Shown here: positions 18,642-27,563 of the stretch, one piece after another
Layout: every line of letters starts with the position of its first letter
Position numbering within the stretch: position 1 is the first letter of the stretch
DNA from: Rhizobium sp. Q54
Lineage (GTDB): Bacteria > Pseudomonadota > Alphaproteobacteria > UBA2966 > CAIVPW01
Length of the DNA stretch: 64,000 nucleotides
Direction: 5' to 3'
Assembly: GCA_945904955.1 (NCBI GenBank)
Contig: CAMDPO010000004.1
Location: 1-64,000, forward strand
Translations under genes and position numbers: made by a program
The notes under the pieces: generated by a model
Told to the model about the DNA's origin: nothing
The model's database searches: none
Seen by the model: the letters and a program-made list of their open reading frames with translations, nothing else

Positions 18642-19990
18642 AACGTCAGCTTGGTCTGGATCTTGATGCCGTGCGACGTACGCGTGGCTTGCGTGTTGGT
18701 CGAATCGAGGCCAGCGTGGTGCGTGTAGCGATAGTTGGTGTAGCCGAAGTCGAGCTCGAGGCCGGGCGCGACGTCCCAGTTGTACTGGAGGTCGATGGCG
18801 CGGGTCTTGGCTTCGAGGTCGGGGTCGTTGCCATTGTCTGCCCACTTCTCCTGGCGGATGCCAGCGAGAACGGTGCGACCGCTGCCGAGGCCGGTGTACT
18901 GCACACCGAAATCCCAGCGGGTGGCCGTGTCTTTGCCGGTGCCGACCGCAGTGTAGGTGGCATCCAACTCGTCCTGCTGCGCCTTCTCGTAGGCGAGGCC
19001 GAACTCCCAGACGCCCAGCTCGTATGTAGCGCCGACACCGTAACGGACGATGTTCTCGTTCACGTTGGTGCCAGCATCAGCCGCCACGGCGTTGTCGATG
19101 CGCTTCACGTAGTGGCCACCAACGGTGAAGGCGCCCACTTCGATGTCAGCGCCGAGGCGCCAACGGTTGTTGTTCTTCACGCCAACCGCGTCCGGGTCGT
19201 TATTCTCGGCGTTGGAGGTCGCCCAGCCAAACGATGTGCGAAGGCGGTTGCCCATGACGGAACCGGCCCACTGTACGCCGATCTGGATGTCCTTGTCGGC
19301 CGTTCCGACGTCGTCTTCCTGCGTTGCAGCAACCGTGTTCTCCAGCGCGAGGTCGGGCGCATAGGCGAGCGACAGGCGGAACCCGGCAATTGCCGGCGGC
19401 TCGTATTGGACGCGGTTGCGGCCGTTGCTGACAACAAGCGAGTTGGTGAAGCTGGCCTGGTTGGCACCGGCCGGATCAAGGGTGTCGCCGTTTGCATCGG
19501 TGAGTGCCACGCCATTCGCCGATGAATAGGTGCGGGCGATGCCAACGTCGAGGGAGGTGACGGAGAAGCCTCCCATGGTGACCTTGCCAAGGCGGCCATC
19601 GACGTACATGAAGTTGTCGTCGATGATGTCAATGTCGGTCGGGTCGGCGTCGTCAACGAAGTCGCCCAACTCGGTGCCGCCGGCTTCGATCTCGATTTCC
19701 CAACCGACCTTCACGCCATTCGAAAGGGTCGCCGCACCGCGGAACTCCAACTCAGCGTCAAAGTCGAGGTTGTGGTTGCGCGGCTCATCGTCAAGCGTGC
19801 CGTTGCCGTCCAGGGTGGTAGTGTCCTGGGCCGGCGACTTGTTCATGTACTCGAACCGGAAGGTCGTGAAACCGCCCAGCGTCAGATTGAAGTTGGTGGC
19901 GGTCATCGCCGTGCGGGCCTGACCCAGTGCCGGACCGGCAAACATGCCGGCGGCCAGCAAGGCCGTGGTTCCCAAAAGTACTTTCTTCAT
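18638..19990 (-). CDS. Alphaproteobacterial porin (outer membrane)
   Basis: The protein has 450 residues. The signal peptide MKKVLLGTTALLAAGMFAGPALGQA is followed by alternating strands with periodic aromatic residues and Asp-rich loops (VDDADPTDIDIIDD), and it ends in Phe (IQTKLTF), the outer-membrane insertion signal. ELEFRGAATLSNGVKVGWEIEIE and DVGIARTYSSANG are typical of Rhodospirillales/Gram-negative general porins. It forms trimeric water-filled channels by family knowledge; solute preference is unknown. ATG 19990 has GGAGACG upstream. It has its own terminator. Confidence 0.88.
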   Translation of the reverse strand: MKKVLLGTTALLAAGMFAGPALGQARTAMTATNFNLTLGGFTTFRFEYMNKSPAQDTTTLDGNGTLDDEPRNHNLDFDAELEFRGAATLSNGVKVGWEIEIEAGGTELGDFVDDADPTDIDIIDDNFMYVDGRLGKVTMGGFSVTSLDVGIARTYSSANGVALTDANGDTLDPAGANQASFTNSLVVSNGRNRVQYEPPAIAGFRLSLAYAPDLALENTVAATQEDDVGTADKDIQIGVQWAGSVMGNRLRTSFGWATSNAENNDPDAVGVKNNNRWRLGADIEVGAFTVGGHYVKRIDNAVAADAGTNVNENIVRYGVGATYELGVWEFGLAYEKAQQDELDATYTAVGTGKDTATRWDFGVQYTGLGSGRTVLAGIRQEKWADNGNDPDLEAKTRAIDLQYNWDVAPGLELDFGYTNYRYTHHAGLDSTNTQATRTSHGIKIQTKLTF

Positions 19991-20307
19991 CCCCGCGTCT
20001 CCTCAGTCTTGTTAGGTAACGGAATCCGCTTAGCAGCTGCCCCTTCGGCGGACCGAATCCGCGAAGGAACTGTGGAATTTGTGACACTGCCCGCGTAAAC
20101 GGTCAAGGTTTGGGCGGCCTCGGCTGTGTCGAATTTTCCCCAGTGTGTCTTGCGCGTCACAGCCAGAGCGTGGCGGATGGGGCCGCGCTCGGGGCGCCTG
20201 CCGGACTAGCGCCCATTTTGCGGTTTGTCGTTTACCGACGGCGACGTCTATACTGCAAGGCACTGTTTGTATTTGCGCCCGCGGGCGTTTCTTGGCGTTT
20301 TCTTGAC
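19991..20307. other. Divergent intergenic region between porin and DUF3576 genes
   Basis: These 317 bases should hold two divergent promoters. For the rightward gene, TTGTCG (20225-20230) and TATACT (20249-20254), 18 bases apart, look good. For the porin, TTGACC at about 20100 on the minus strand is a candidate -35, but the -10 is weak. No coding frame is convincing. Confidence 0.45.
20225..20254 (+). promoter_or_regulatory. Probable promoter of the DUF3576 lipoprotein gene
   Basis: TTGTCG and TATACT are separated by 18 bases. Transcription would start near 20261, giving a leader of about 47 bases and possibly covering leuS, lptE and holA downstream. Confidence 0.45.
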
Positions 20308-20868
20308 ATGACCCTCGTTCTTCAGTCACGGCTCCGCGTTGGCTCGGCGGCGCTCGGCGGCCGGCACCGCGCGACCCTAGCGCAGGTTGTGAGTTTGGCT
20401 GCAGCGTTCACTCTGAGCGCTTGCGGCGTGTTTGAGCCGGCGCCGCCCGCGCCCGCGCCCCAGGCCCAGGGACTATTCGGCCCCGGAGGCCTGACACTGT
20501 TCGATAGGCAGGAGCGCAGTCGTGCCGGCGGTGGCGGTGAGATCGGCGTCAACGCCTTCCTGTGGCGCGCGACCCTCGACACCATCTCGTTCATGCCGCT
20601 GTCGTCAGCGGATCCGTTCGGTGGCGTCATCATCACCGACTGGTACGCGCCGCCGACCACGCCGGGCGGCGAGCGCTTCAAACTGAACGTCCTCATCAAG
20701 GACCAGCGGCTGCGCTCGGATGGCGTAAAAGTGACGGTTTTCCGCCAGGAGCGGGCCGGAGCCGAGTGGCGCGACGTCGCCGCCAACACCGCGACGGGCG
20801 TCGAGCTCGAGAACGCCATTCTGACCCGCGCCCGGCAAATGTGGCTGGACGCGAACGCCGCTCCTTAG
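20308..20868 (+). CDS. DUF3576-family outer-membrane-type lipoprotein
   Basis: This 186-residue protein has a lipobox ending LSAC (Cys about residue 36), so it is probably lipid-anchored. The domain contains [35 protein letters not shown] and [25 protein letters not shown], the pattern of DUF3576, restricted to Alphaproteobacteria and commonly upstream of leuS. Its role is unknown; the neighbourhood with lptE suggests envelope assembly. ATG 20308 is chosen; no strong ribosome-binding site is visible. leuS starts 40 bases downstream. Confidence 0.85.
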   Translation: MTLVLQSRLRVGSAALGGRHRATLAQVVSLAAAFTLSACGVFEPAPPAPAPQAQGLFGPGGLTLFDRQERSRAGGGGEIGVNAFLWRATLDTISFMPLSSADPFGGVIITDWYAPPTTPGGERFKLNVLIKDQRLRSDGVKVTVFRQERAGAEWRDVAANTATGVELENAILTRARQMWLDANAAP

Positions 20869-20908
20869 GCCGTCCCGCAAAGGCGCCCTCGCGGGCGAAG
20901 CGCATTCC

Positions 20909-23497
20909 ATGGCCCGCTACGAACCGGCTGTCGCCGAGAGCAAATGGCAGACGGAGTGGAACGCGCGCGGCGCGTTCACGTGCCGCGAGGACGATCCGCG
21001 TCCCAAGTATTACGTACTGGAGATGTTCCCCTATCCGTCGGGGCGCATCCACATGGGCCACGTCCGCAACTACACCCTCGGCGACGTGGTGGCGCGCTAC
21101 AAACGGGCGAGGGGGCACAACGTCCTGCATCCGATGGGGTGGGACGCCTTCGGCTTGCCGGCCGAGAACGCCGCCCGCGACAAGGGCATCCATCCCAAGG
21201 CGTGGACCCTGTCCAACATCGACACGATGCGCGGCGAGCTCCAGCGCATGGGATTGTCGATCGACTGGTCGCGAGAGATCGCCACGTGCCATCCGGGCTA
21301 CTACGTCCACCAGCAGAAGCTGTTTCTGGATTTCCTGAAGGCGGGTCTGGCGTATCGCAAGAAGGCTCGGGTCAACTGGGATCCGATCGATCAGACGGTT
21401 CTAGCCAACGAACAGGTGATCGACGGCAAGGGCTGGCGCTCTGGCGCCCCCGTCGAGAAACGCGAACTCGAACAGTGGTTCTTTTCGATCACCCGGTTCG
21501 CCGAAGACCTGTTGCAGGCCCTGGACGGCCTGAACAACTGGCCCGAGCGCGTCCGCATCATGCAGCGCAATTGGATCGGCCGTTCGGAAGGCTGCCGGCT
21601 GCGCTGGGAGATGGTTGGCCGCGCGGACCAACTGGAAATTTATACCACCCGCCCGGACACCCTGTTCGGGGCGGCGTTCCTGGCGGTATCGGCCGACCAT
21701 CCGTTGGCGACCGAGCGCGCGAAGTCTGACGCGAACGCACGATCGTTCATCGCGGAGTGCCACAGCCTTGGCACCAGCGAGGAGGCGATCGAGGGTGCGG
21801 AAAAGCGCGGCTACGATACCACGCTGCGCGCCAAGCACCCCTTCCGCGCGGGCGACACCGTCCCGGTGTACATCGCCAACTTCGTGCTGATGGAGTATGG
21901 GACGGGCGCGATCTTCGGCTGTCCGGCCCACGACCAGCGCGATCTGGATTTCGCACGCAAGTACGGTTTGCCGGTGCGGCGAGTCGTGGCCCCCACCGAT
22001 ACCGCCGCCGCTGACCTTGAGATCAGGGACGTCGCCTACACCGGCGACGGCATCCTGATGAACTCCGAGTTTCTCGATGGGCTGACCGTTCCCCAGGCCA
22101 AGGACGAGGTCGCCAAGCGCCTCGAGAAGGCGGGCACCGGCAAGCGCGAGGTCAACTACCGCCTGCGCGACTGGGGCGTCTCACGGCAGCGCTATTGGGG
22201 CTGTCCGATTCCGGTCGTGCACTGCCCGAGCTGCGGCGTCGTGCCGGTGCCTGAGTCCGAGCTGCCGGTGCAGCTGCCCGAGGACGCGCGCTTCGACCAG
22301 TCGGGCAACCCGCTCGAGAATCATCCGACCTGGAAGAACACGCCCTGCCCGAAGTGCAGACAGGCGGCGCGGCGCGAGACCGACACCCTCGACACGTTCG
22401 TCGACTCGTCGTGGTACTTCGCACGGTTCTGCGCGCCGCGCGCGTCCGTCCCGATCGACGGCAATGCGGCCGCCAAGTGGTTGCCCGTGGACCAGTACAT
22501 CGGCGGCATCGAGCATGCTGTGCTGCATCTGCTGTACGCGCGCTTCTTCACGCGCGGGTTGCGCGCCACCGGGCATCTCGCCTTGGACGAGCCGTTCTCG
22601 GCACTGTTCACCCAGGGCATGGTCGGCCACCAGACCTACAAGGACGACCAGGGCAAGTGGATATTCCCCACCGAAGTGGTGGTCAGTGAGGATGGCCAGG
22701 CGCGCCACAAGGACACCGGGCGGCCGGTGACGGTCGGCCGTTCCGAGAAGATGTCGAAGTCGCTGAAGAACGTCGTCGATCCGGGCGGCATCATCGACAA
22801 GTACGGCGCCGATACGGCGCGCTGGTTCATGTTGTCGGATTCGCCGCCGGAGCGCGACCTGGAGTGGACCGACTCCGGGGCCGCCGGTGCGTTCCGGTTC
22901 GTGCAGCGCCTGTGGCGGCTCTTCGACGAAGGCACCGAGACGTTGCCGAGGACCGGCGCGCCGGCGCCGCAACAGTTCGGTGCAGCGGCCGCGAAGTTGC
23001 GGGCGCTGACCCATCGCACGATCGCCAAGATGAGCGTGGACCTCGAGAAGTTCCGCTTCAACGTCGCCGTGGCGCGCATCTACGAGTTCGTCAACGGCCT
23101 CTCCGATGCAGGGGGCGACGCGGATCTGAAAGGTCCCGACGGAGTATGGGCACGGCGCGAGGCACTCGAGGCCCTCGCGCGCCTGGTGGCGCCGATGATT
23201 CCGCATATCGCCGAGGAAGCCTGGGCTCGCCTCGGGCATCGCACGGTTGTCACCGACGAAGCCTGGCCGACGGCCGACGACGCGTTGGCGCGCGAGGACG
23301 TCGTTACGCTCGGCGTGCAGGTGAACGGCAAGCTGCGCGGCACGTTCGACGTCGCCGTCGGCATGGACGAAGCAGCCGTGCGCGTCCTCGCCCTCAAGGA
23401 AGCGGAGACGCAGGAGCGCATCCGCAACGCTTTGGAAGGCAAGCCGATCCGCAAGGTGATCGTCGTCAAAGACCGCGTCGTCAACATCGTCGTGTAG
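20909..23497 (+). CDS. leuS: Leucyl-tRNA synthetase
   Basis: This 862-residue class I synthetase charges tRNA-Leu with leucine. The HIGH-type motif is HMGH at residues 48-51 in [19 protein letters not shown]. The editing (CP1) domain contains [16 protein letters not shown]. The zinc-like insertion has CPSCG and CPKC. The KMSKS loop appears as [10 protein letters not shown], and the C-terminal anticodon-binding and [14 protein letters not shown] domain is complete. Length is normal. It is followed after three bases by lptE. Confidence 0.98.
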   Translation: MARYEPAVAESKWQTEWNARGAFTCREDDPRPKYYVLEMFPYPSGRIHMGHVRNYTLGDVVARYKRARGHNVLHPMGWDAFGLPAENAARDKGIHPKAWTLSNIDTMRGELQRMGLSIDWSREIATCHPGYYVHQQKLFLDFLKAGLAYRKKARVNWDPIDQTVLANEQVIDGKGWRSGAPVEKRELEQWFFSITRFAEDLLQALDGLNNWPERVRIMQRNWIGRSEGCRLRWEMVGRADQLEIYTTRPDTLFGAAFLAVSADHPLATERAKSDANARSFIAECHSLGTSEEAIEGAEKRGYDTTLRAKHPFRAGDTVPVYIANFVLMEYGTGAIFGCPAHDQRDLDFARKYGLPVRRVVAPTDTAAADLEIRDVAYTGDGILMNSEFLDGLTVPQAKDEVAKRLEKAGTGKREVNYRLRDWGVSRQRYWGCPIPVVHCPSCGVVPVPESELPVQLPEDARFDQSGNPLENHPTWKNTPCPKCRQAARRETDTLDTFVDSSWYFARFCAPRASVPIDGNAAAKWLPVDQYIGGIEHAVLHLLYARFFTRGLRATGHLALDEPFSALFTQGMVGHQTYKDDQGKWIFPTEVVVSEDGQARHKDTGRPVTVGRSEKMSKSLKNVVDPGGIIDKYGADTARWFMLSDSPPERDLEWTDSGAAGAFRFVQRLWRLFDEGTETLPRTGAPAPQQFGAAAAKLRALTHRTIAKMSVDLEKFRFNVAVARIYEFVNGLSDAGGDADLKGPDGVWARREALEALARLVAPMIPHIAEEAWARLGHRTVVTDEAWPTADDALAREDVVTLGVQVNGKLRGTFDVAVGMDEAAVRVLALKEAETQERIRNALEGKPIRKVIVVKDRVVNIVV

Positions 23498-23499
23498 GC

Positions 23500-24030
23500 G
23501 TGACGACAGCGCGCCGCACAGCGATCGCGGGTTGGGGGCTGCTCGGCCTGTCCGTGCTGACCCTCGCAGCGTGCGGATTTCGGCCGCTTTACGGCGGCGA
23601 CCTGGGTGGCGCCGCGATCACCGCCGAGCTTGGCACCGTCCGCATCGGCGAGCTCGACGACCGGCTCGGCCAGATGGTGCGCAATGAGCTGCTGGATCTC
23701 GTCACTCCGCTCGGCCAGGTGCCCAACGCACGCTACGTGCTGCAGATCGATCTCTTCGAGGAGAAGGAAGGGCTCGCCATCGAGCGCGATGCGACCATCA
23801 CGCGGTTCAATCTCACTCTCACGGCGAGCTACGACCTCCTCGATGCGCGCACGCGCGTGCGTCTGAACACCGGGTCCGTACGCGCTACCGCCGCGTACAA
23901 CGTCTTGCGCGCCGAGTTCGCCAACGTGCTGGCCGAGCGCGACGCGGAGGCGCGCACCGCGCGCGTCGTCGCCGAGGAGATCAAGACGCGCCTGTCGATC
24001 TACTTTTCGCGCGCCTCGGGCGCTCGATGA
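23500..24030 (+). CDS. lptE: LPS-assembly lipoprotein LptE
   Basis: This 176-residue lipoprotein has a lipobox LAACGFRPLYGG (Cys about residue 26), the signature of alphaproteobacterial LptE. By family knowledge it plugs the LptD barrel and helps place lipopolysaccharide at the cell surface. The domain continues with VRIGELDDRLGQMVRNELLDLV, LQIDLFEEKEGLAIERDATITRFNLTLTA and a C-terminal helix with EEIKTRLSIYF. The start is GTG 23500, three bases after the leuS stop. It overlaps holA by ATGA. Confidence 0.92.
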   Translation: MTTARRTAIAGWGLLGLSVLTLAACGFRPLYGGDLGGAAITAELGTVRIGELDDRLGQMVRNELLDLVTPLGQVPNARYVLQIDLFEEKEGLAIERDATITRFNLTLTASYDLLDARTRVRLNTGSVRATAAYNVLRAEFANVLAERDAEARTARVVAEEIKTRLSIYFSRASGAR

Positions 24031-25079
24031 AAATCAGTACCCGCGACGCCGACGGCTTCGTGCGCGCGCCTCACAAGTCGTGCGTGCTCGTCTACGGCCC
24101 GGATCAGGGATTGGTGCGCGAACGCAGCCGTGCGCTCGCGGTGGCGGTGTTGGGCGCGGCCGTCGCAGACCCATTTCGTTCGGCCGAAATGAGCGGCGCC
24201 GGAATCAACGGTGATCCGGCGGCGCTGGTTGACGAAGCGGCCGCGCTCTCCTTGGCCGGTGGCCGCCGCGTGGTCCGCGTCGTCAGCGCGAGCGATGGCG
24301 CTGCCGATGCGATCGCGACGATTCTGAATGCCCGCGCTGGGCGCGACCCGGGTTCGGAGGCGCTGGTCATCCTCGAGGCGGGCGAGTTGGGCCCGCGGTC
24401 CGCGCTCCGGCGTTTGTTCGAGGACACGGCGGACGCAGCGGCGTTGGCGTGCTACCCGGATGAGAACGAACGGTTGTCGGAATTTGCGCGGGAGGCGCTC
24501 TGGGAATTGGGGCACGCCGTTGACACGGCTGCTCTCGATTGGATCGCTGCGGCTGCAGGAGGCGATCGTTCTATTTTGCGGCGAGAGCTAGAGAAACTTA
24601 GCCTTTACGTGGGTCCTGGAATCGCCGTCACCGCTCCGGACGCGGAGGCGTGCTTGGGCGACACCGCTCTTTTGGATGTCGACGAGGTCGCCCTGGCGGC
24701 GAGCACCGGCGACCTGGCGGGACTGGATCAGGCGGTCGTACGAGCGTACGCGGCGGGGCAGTCGCCGATCACTCTCTTGCGTGCCATCGGTCGTGAATTG
24801 ACCCGCCTGCACCCGGCGGCAGCCGCGGTTGCAGCCGGAACGTCCGTGTCCGACGCGATGGGCCAAATGCGCCCGCCCGTGTTCTTCAAGCACAAGACGG
24901 CCTACCAGCGCGCCCTCGCGACCTGGCGTCCCGACGATCTCGCTCGGGCGATCGAGGTCGTGGTCGACGCTGAAGTCGCCTGCAAGATGCTCTCCGGAGC
25001 GGACGAAGCCGTTGCTTGGCGGGCCGCGCTGCGCGTCGCCAACGCCGCCCGACGCTCGCCCGCCGCCGATCGGCGCTAG
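24027..25079 (+). CDS. holA: DNA polymerase III delta subunit
   Basis: This 350-residue clamp-loader subunit opens the beta sliding clamp during replication. The N-terminal part shows CVLVYGPDQGLVRERSRAL, where a P-loop is degenerate, as is normal for delta. EALVILEAGELGPRSALRRLFE and ACYPDENERLSEFAREAL follow, and the C-terminal collar domain has KHKTAYQRALATWRPDDLARAI. It is translationally coupled to lptE (ATGA) and ends by sharing a CTAG stop overlap with convergent parB. Confidence 0.95.
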   Translation: MKISTRDADGFVRAPHKSCVLVYGPDQGLVRERSRALAVAVLGAAVADPFRSAEMSGAGINGDPAALVDEAAALSLAGGRRVVRVVSASDGAADAIATILNARAGRDPGSEALVILEAGELGPRSALRRLFEDTADAAALACYPDENERLSEFAREALWELGHAVDTAALDWIAAAAGGDRSILRRELEKLSLYVGPGIAVTAPDAEACLGDTALLDVDEVALAASTGDLAGLDQAVVRAYAAGQSPITLLRAIGRELTRLHPAAAAVAAGTSVSDAMGQMRPPVFFKHKTAYQRALATWRPDDLARAIEVVVDAEVACKMLSGADEAVAWRAALRVANAARRSPAADRR

Positions 25080-26062
25080 TAACGATCGTTCGGAATCGCG
25101 GCGATCGCTTCCTCAACGCCTTCGGTAGACCACTCGTTGGGTTTCATCGGATCGTCCGTGGTAGCCAGGTCCATGGCGGGGTTGCCGAGAACGCGGGCCA
25201 GTCGCTTGCAGATTTCGTCCAGTTGTTCGAGAGTCGTGTAGCGCACCCGAACCTCACCGCCTTTGTCACGGTGCTGAATCGCGACCGGCAGTCCAAGCGC
25301 TCCGGTGATGTCGTGCTCCAGCGCTCGGATGTCCGCATTCTTTTCCGCGGGCGCCGCCGTAGACTTGGGCTTCGGGCCAGCCTCTTGGACCAGCTGCTCG
25401 ACCTGACGAACGTTCAGATTTTGCCGAACGGCGCGCTGGGCGAGCGCGATCGGGTCCGGAGAGGACAAAATCGCACGAGCGTGTCCCGCCGTCAGCTTGC
25501 CGTCGTCAACCAGGGCTTTGACTTCGTCCGGTAGGCCCAGCAAGCGGAGCGTGTTGGCAAGATGGCTGCGACTCTTGCCCAGCGCTTTGGCCAACCGTTC
25601 TTGGGTATGGCCGAATTCGTCCATCAGGCGGCGAAAACCCTCGGCCTCTTCGAGCGGGGTAAGGTTCTGGCGTTGCAGATTCTCGACCAGCGCGACCTCG
25701 AGCGCGTCGGCGTCGGAGAACTCCTTGATGACTACCGGGACTTGGTGAAGCTGCGCCTGCTGGGCGGCCCGCCAGCGCCGCTCGCCCGCGACGATTTCGT
25801 ACGACTCATCGGATCCCTCGCCGATGCGACGCACCAGGATCGGTTGCAGGATGCCGCGCTCGCGCACCGACGCAACCAGCTCGGCGATCTCGTCCGGATC
25901 AAAGCGCCGGCGCGGCTGGTACTTGCCGGGACGCAAACGCTCGATCGGAACCTCCTTGGAGGATTTCACGCGATCGAGAGTGGCGTAGTCCTGCGCATCC
26001 TCGCCCAAGAGCGCGGACAAGCCACGGCCCAGGCCATGGCGCTTGCTGCCTTCTTCCGTCAT
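25076..26062 (-). CDS. parB: Chromosome partitioning protein ParB
   Basis: The protein has 328 residues. An N-terminal KRHGLGRGLSALLGE motif contacts ParA. The CTPase/ParB-Spo0J core contains GKYQPRRRFDPDEIAELVASVRERGILQPILVR, YEIVAGERRWRAAQQA and ALVENLQRQNLTPLEEAEGF. A helix-turn-helix for parS binding follows (HTQERLAKALGKSRSHLANTLRL), then a C-terminal dimer domain. It spreads from parS and works with ParA to move chromosome origins apart. Two perfect parS sites lie 1.1-1.4 kb away inside rsmG. Same strand and order as parA-rsmG-mnmG-mnmE. Confidence 0.97.
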   Translation of the reverse strand: MTEEGSKRHGLGRGLSALLGEDAQDYATLDRVKSSKEVPIERLRPGKYQPRRRFDPDEIAELVASVRERGILQPILVRRIGEGSDESYEIVAGERRWRAAQQAQLHQVPVVIKEFSDADALEVALVENLQRQNLTPLEEAEGFRRLMDEFGHTQERLAKALGKSRSHLANTLRLLGLPDEVKALVDDGKLTAGHARAILSSPDPIALAQRAVRQNLNVRQVEQLVQEAGPKPKSTAAPAEKNADIRALEHDITGALGLPVAIQHRDKGGEVRVRYTTLEQLDEICKRLARVLGNPAMDLATTDDPMKPNEWSTEGVEEAIAAIPNDRY

Positions 26063-26113
26063 GTCTGCCCTCCCGCGCCGGCTCGTTGGGGGCCCATCCC
26101 CACCGGCGTCGTA

Positions 26114-26935
26114 TTAGGCGGCTAACGATCGTTCGCGTCGCAGGATTTCGCGGGCCAGGTCGATGTAGGCCTGACTCCCTGAACACGTATGGTCGTACAG
26201 TAACGCCGGTTTTCCGAACGAGGGTGCTTCCGAGATTCGGACGTTGCGGGGAATGACCGTGTTGTAGACCTTGTCGCCCAAGTGTCCGCGCACGTCCGCC
26301 GCGACTTGTCCTGAAAGATTGTTCCGTCGATCGAACATGGTCAGGACGATGCCCTGAATTTCCAACCGAGGGTTCAGCGAACTCTTCACACGCTCGATCG
26401 TACGCAGCAAATGGCTCAAACCTTCCAGTGCGTAGAACTCGCACTGAAGAGGTACCAGCAATGCGTCTGCCGCGACCATCGCGTTGAGGGTCAGCAGCCC
26501 GAGAGAAGGCGGACAGTCGATCAGAATATGGTCGTACGTTTCCAACGCCGCCGGCATCGCATCGCGCAGACGGTGCGCCCGCCGCTCGACTGCCACCAGG
26601 TCAAGCTCGGCGCCCGCCAGGTCCACGGTCGCCGGCACGACGCTCAGTCCCGGAATCTCCGAAACGATGGTCGCGGCCGCCAGGGAGGCTTCGCCGAGGA
26701 TCACTTGGTAGGCGCTGACCCCGCGCTTTGCGGGAGGGATGCCAACGCCCGTGCTCGCGTTCCCTTGCGGATCGAGATCGATCAGAAGGACCTTCTGACC
26801 CACCGCCACCATGGCGGTCGCCACGTTTACCGCCGTTGTTGTCTTGCCAACGCCGCCCTTTTGGTTGGCGATACAAACGACGCGAGCGCGCTTTTGGTCA
26901 GATTGCAGAGGTAGAGCTTCCACCACGGGACACAC
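26114..26935 (-). CDS. parA: Chromosome partitioning ATPase ParA
   Basis: This 273-residue ParA/Soj ATPase drives segregation of ParB-parS complexes along the nucleoid. It has a deviant Walker A motif KGGVGKTT (about residues 26-33 of the long form), Walker A' LLIDLDPQGNAST, and Walker B ILIDCPPSLGLLTLNAM. The start is unclear because the gene begins inside the end of rsmG: GTG 26935 is the longest form; GTG 26926 with AGGGTG upstream is also good. The overlap suggests translational coupling. Confidence 0.95.
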   Translation of the reverse strand: MCPVVEALPLQSDQKRARVVCIANQKGGVGKTTTAVNVATAMVAVGQKVLLIDLDPQGNASTGVGIPPAKRGVSAYQVILGEASLAAATIVSEIPGLSVVPATVDLAGAELDLVAVERRAHRLRDAMPAALETYDHILIDCPPSLGLLTLNAMVAADALLVPLQCEFYALEGLSHLLRTIERVKSSLNPRLEIQGIVLTMFDRRNNLSGQVAADVRGHLGDKVYNTVIPRNVRISEAPSFGKPALLYDHTCSGSQAYIDLAREILRRERSLAA

Positions 26936-27563
26936 CCTGGATGCGCAGGACCCGGGACGAAGGGTCCGACTGGCTCGGGAACTCGTCCACCGCCATCTTC
27001 CACGCCTTTCGCGCTTCGGTCAATGGGCCGCCGTACTCCCGGCCCACCAGCAGCAGATATGTGGTCCCGACGTCGCGCACGGAAGAAGTGATTTCGAAGA
27101 GTTCGGCCGGCGGGGCGACCCCTCGCGCCGTGACAACGTCCGCCGCCGCACCACCCAGTGTTTCACGTGAAACAGCTTCCATGCGCCTGGCGTGGACAAC
27201 CACCTCCGCTCCCGTGGCGCGGCAAACCTCCCGAAGAAAGGCAGCCTTCCGGGCGTCCGATTCGACGAGGTGAACGCGGGCAGCGCCCAGCAGGCTCAGG
27301 ACGATCCCTGGGAACCCGGCACCCGAGCCGACGTCGATCCAGGTCCGCGCCGACTGTGGCGCAAGCGGAAGGACTTGCGCTGAATCGAGGAAGTGTCGCC
27401 GCCAAGGATCCGCCAACGTTTGCGCACCCACCAAGTTGATGCTGCGCTGCCACTTTCGGAGGAGCGTCTCGTAGATGCGGAGGCGGTCCACTGTTTCACG
27501 TGAAACACCGGTCGCTGCTTGAAACGCCTCAGGCGAAAGCGGGGCGGTTCGCTCGCGGTCCAT
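26898..27563 (-). CDS. rsmG: 16S rRNA (guanine-527-N7) methyltransferase RsmG
   Basis: The protein has 221 residues. The SAM-binding signature is WIDVGSGAGFPGIVLSLLG, followed by VHLVESDARKAAFLREVCRATG and DVVTARGVAPPAELFE. It methylates G527 of 16S rRNA. Two perfect parS sites are embedded in its codons. The frame in which both sites are read makes each encode Val-Ser-Arg-Glu-Thr (at VSRETVDRL and AVSRETLGG). The 3' end overlaps the longest form of parA by 38 bases. Confidence 0.95.
   Translation of the reverse strand: MDRERTAPLSPEAFQAATGVSRETVDRLRIYETLLRKWQRSINLVGAQTLADPWRRHFLDSAQVLPLAPQSARTWIDVGSGAGFPGIVLSLLGAARVHLVESDARKAAFLREVCRATGAEVVVHARRMEAVSRETLGGAAADVVTARGVAPPAELFEITSSVRDVGTTYLLLVGREYGGPLTEARKAWKMAVDEFPSQSDPSSRVLRIQGVSRGGSSTSAI
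27159..27174. promoter_or_regulatory. parS site 1 (ParB-binding)
   Basis: The perfect 16-bp palindrome TGTTTCACGTGAAACA, the classical bacterial parS sequence, lies inside rsmG near its middle. It is 1.1 kb from parB. Confidence 0.95.
27492..27507. promoter_or_regulatory. parS site 2 (ParB-binding)
   Basis: A second perfect TGTTTCACGTGAAACA palindrome is 333 bases from the first, near the 5' end of rsmG. Both are read in the same codon frame. Confidence 0.95.
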
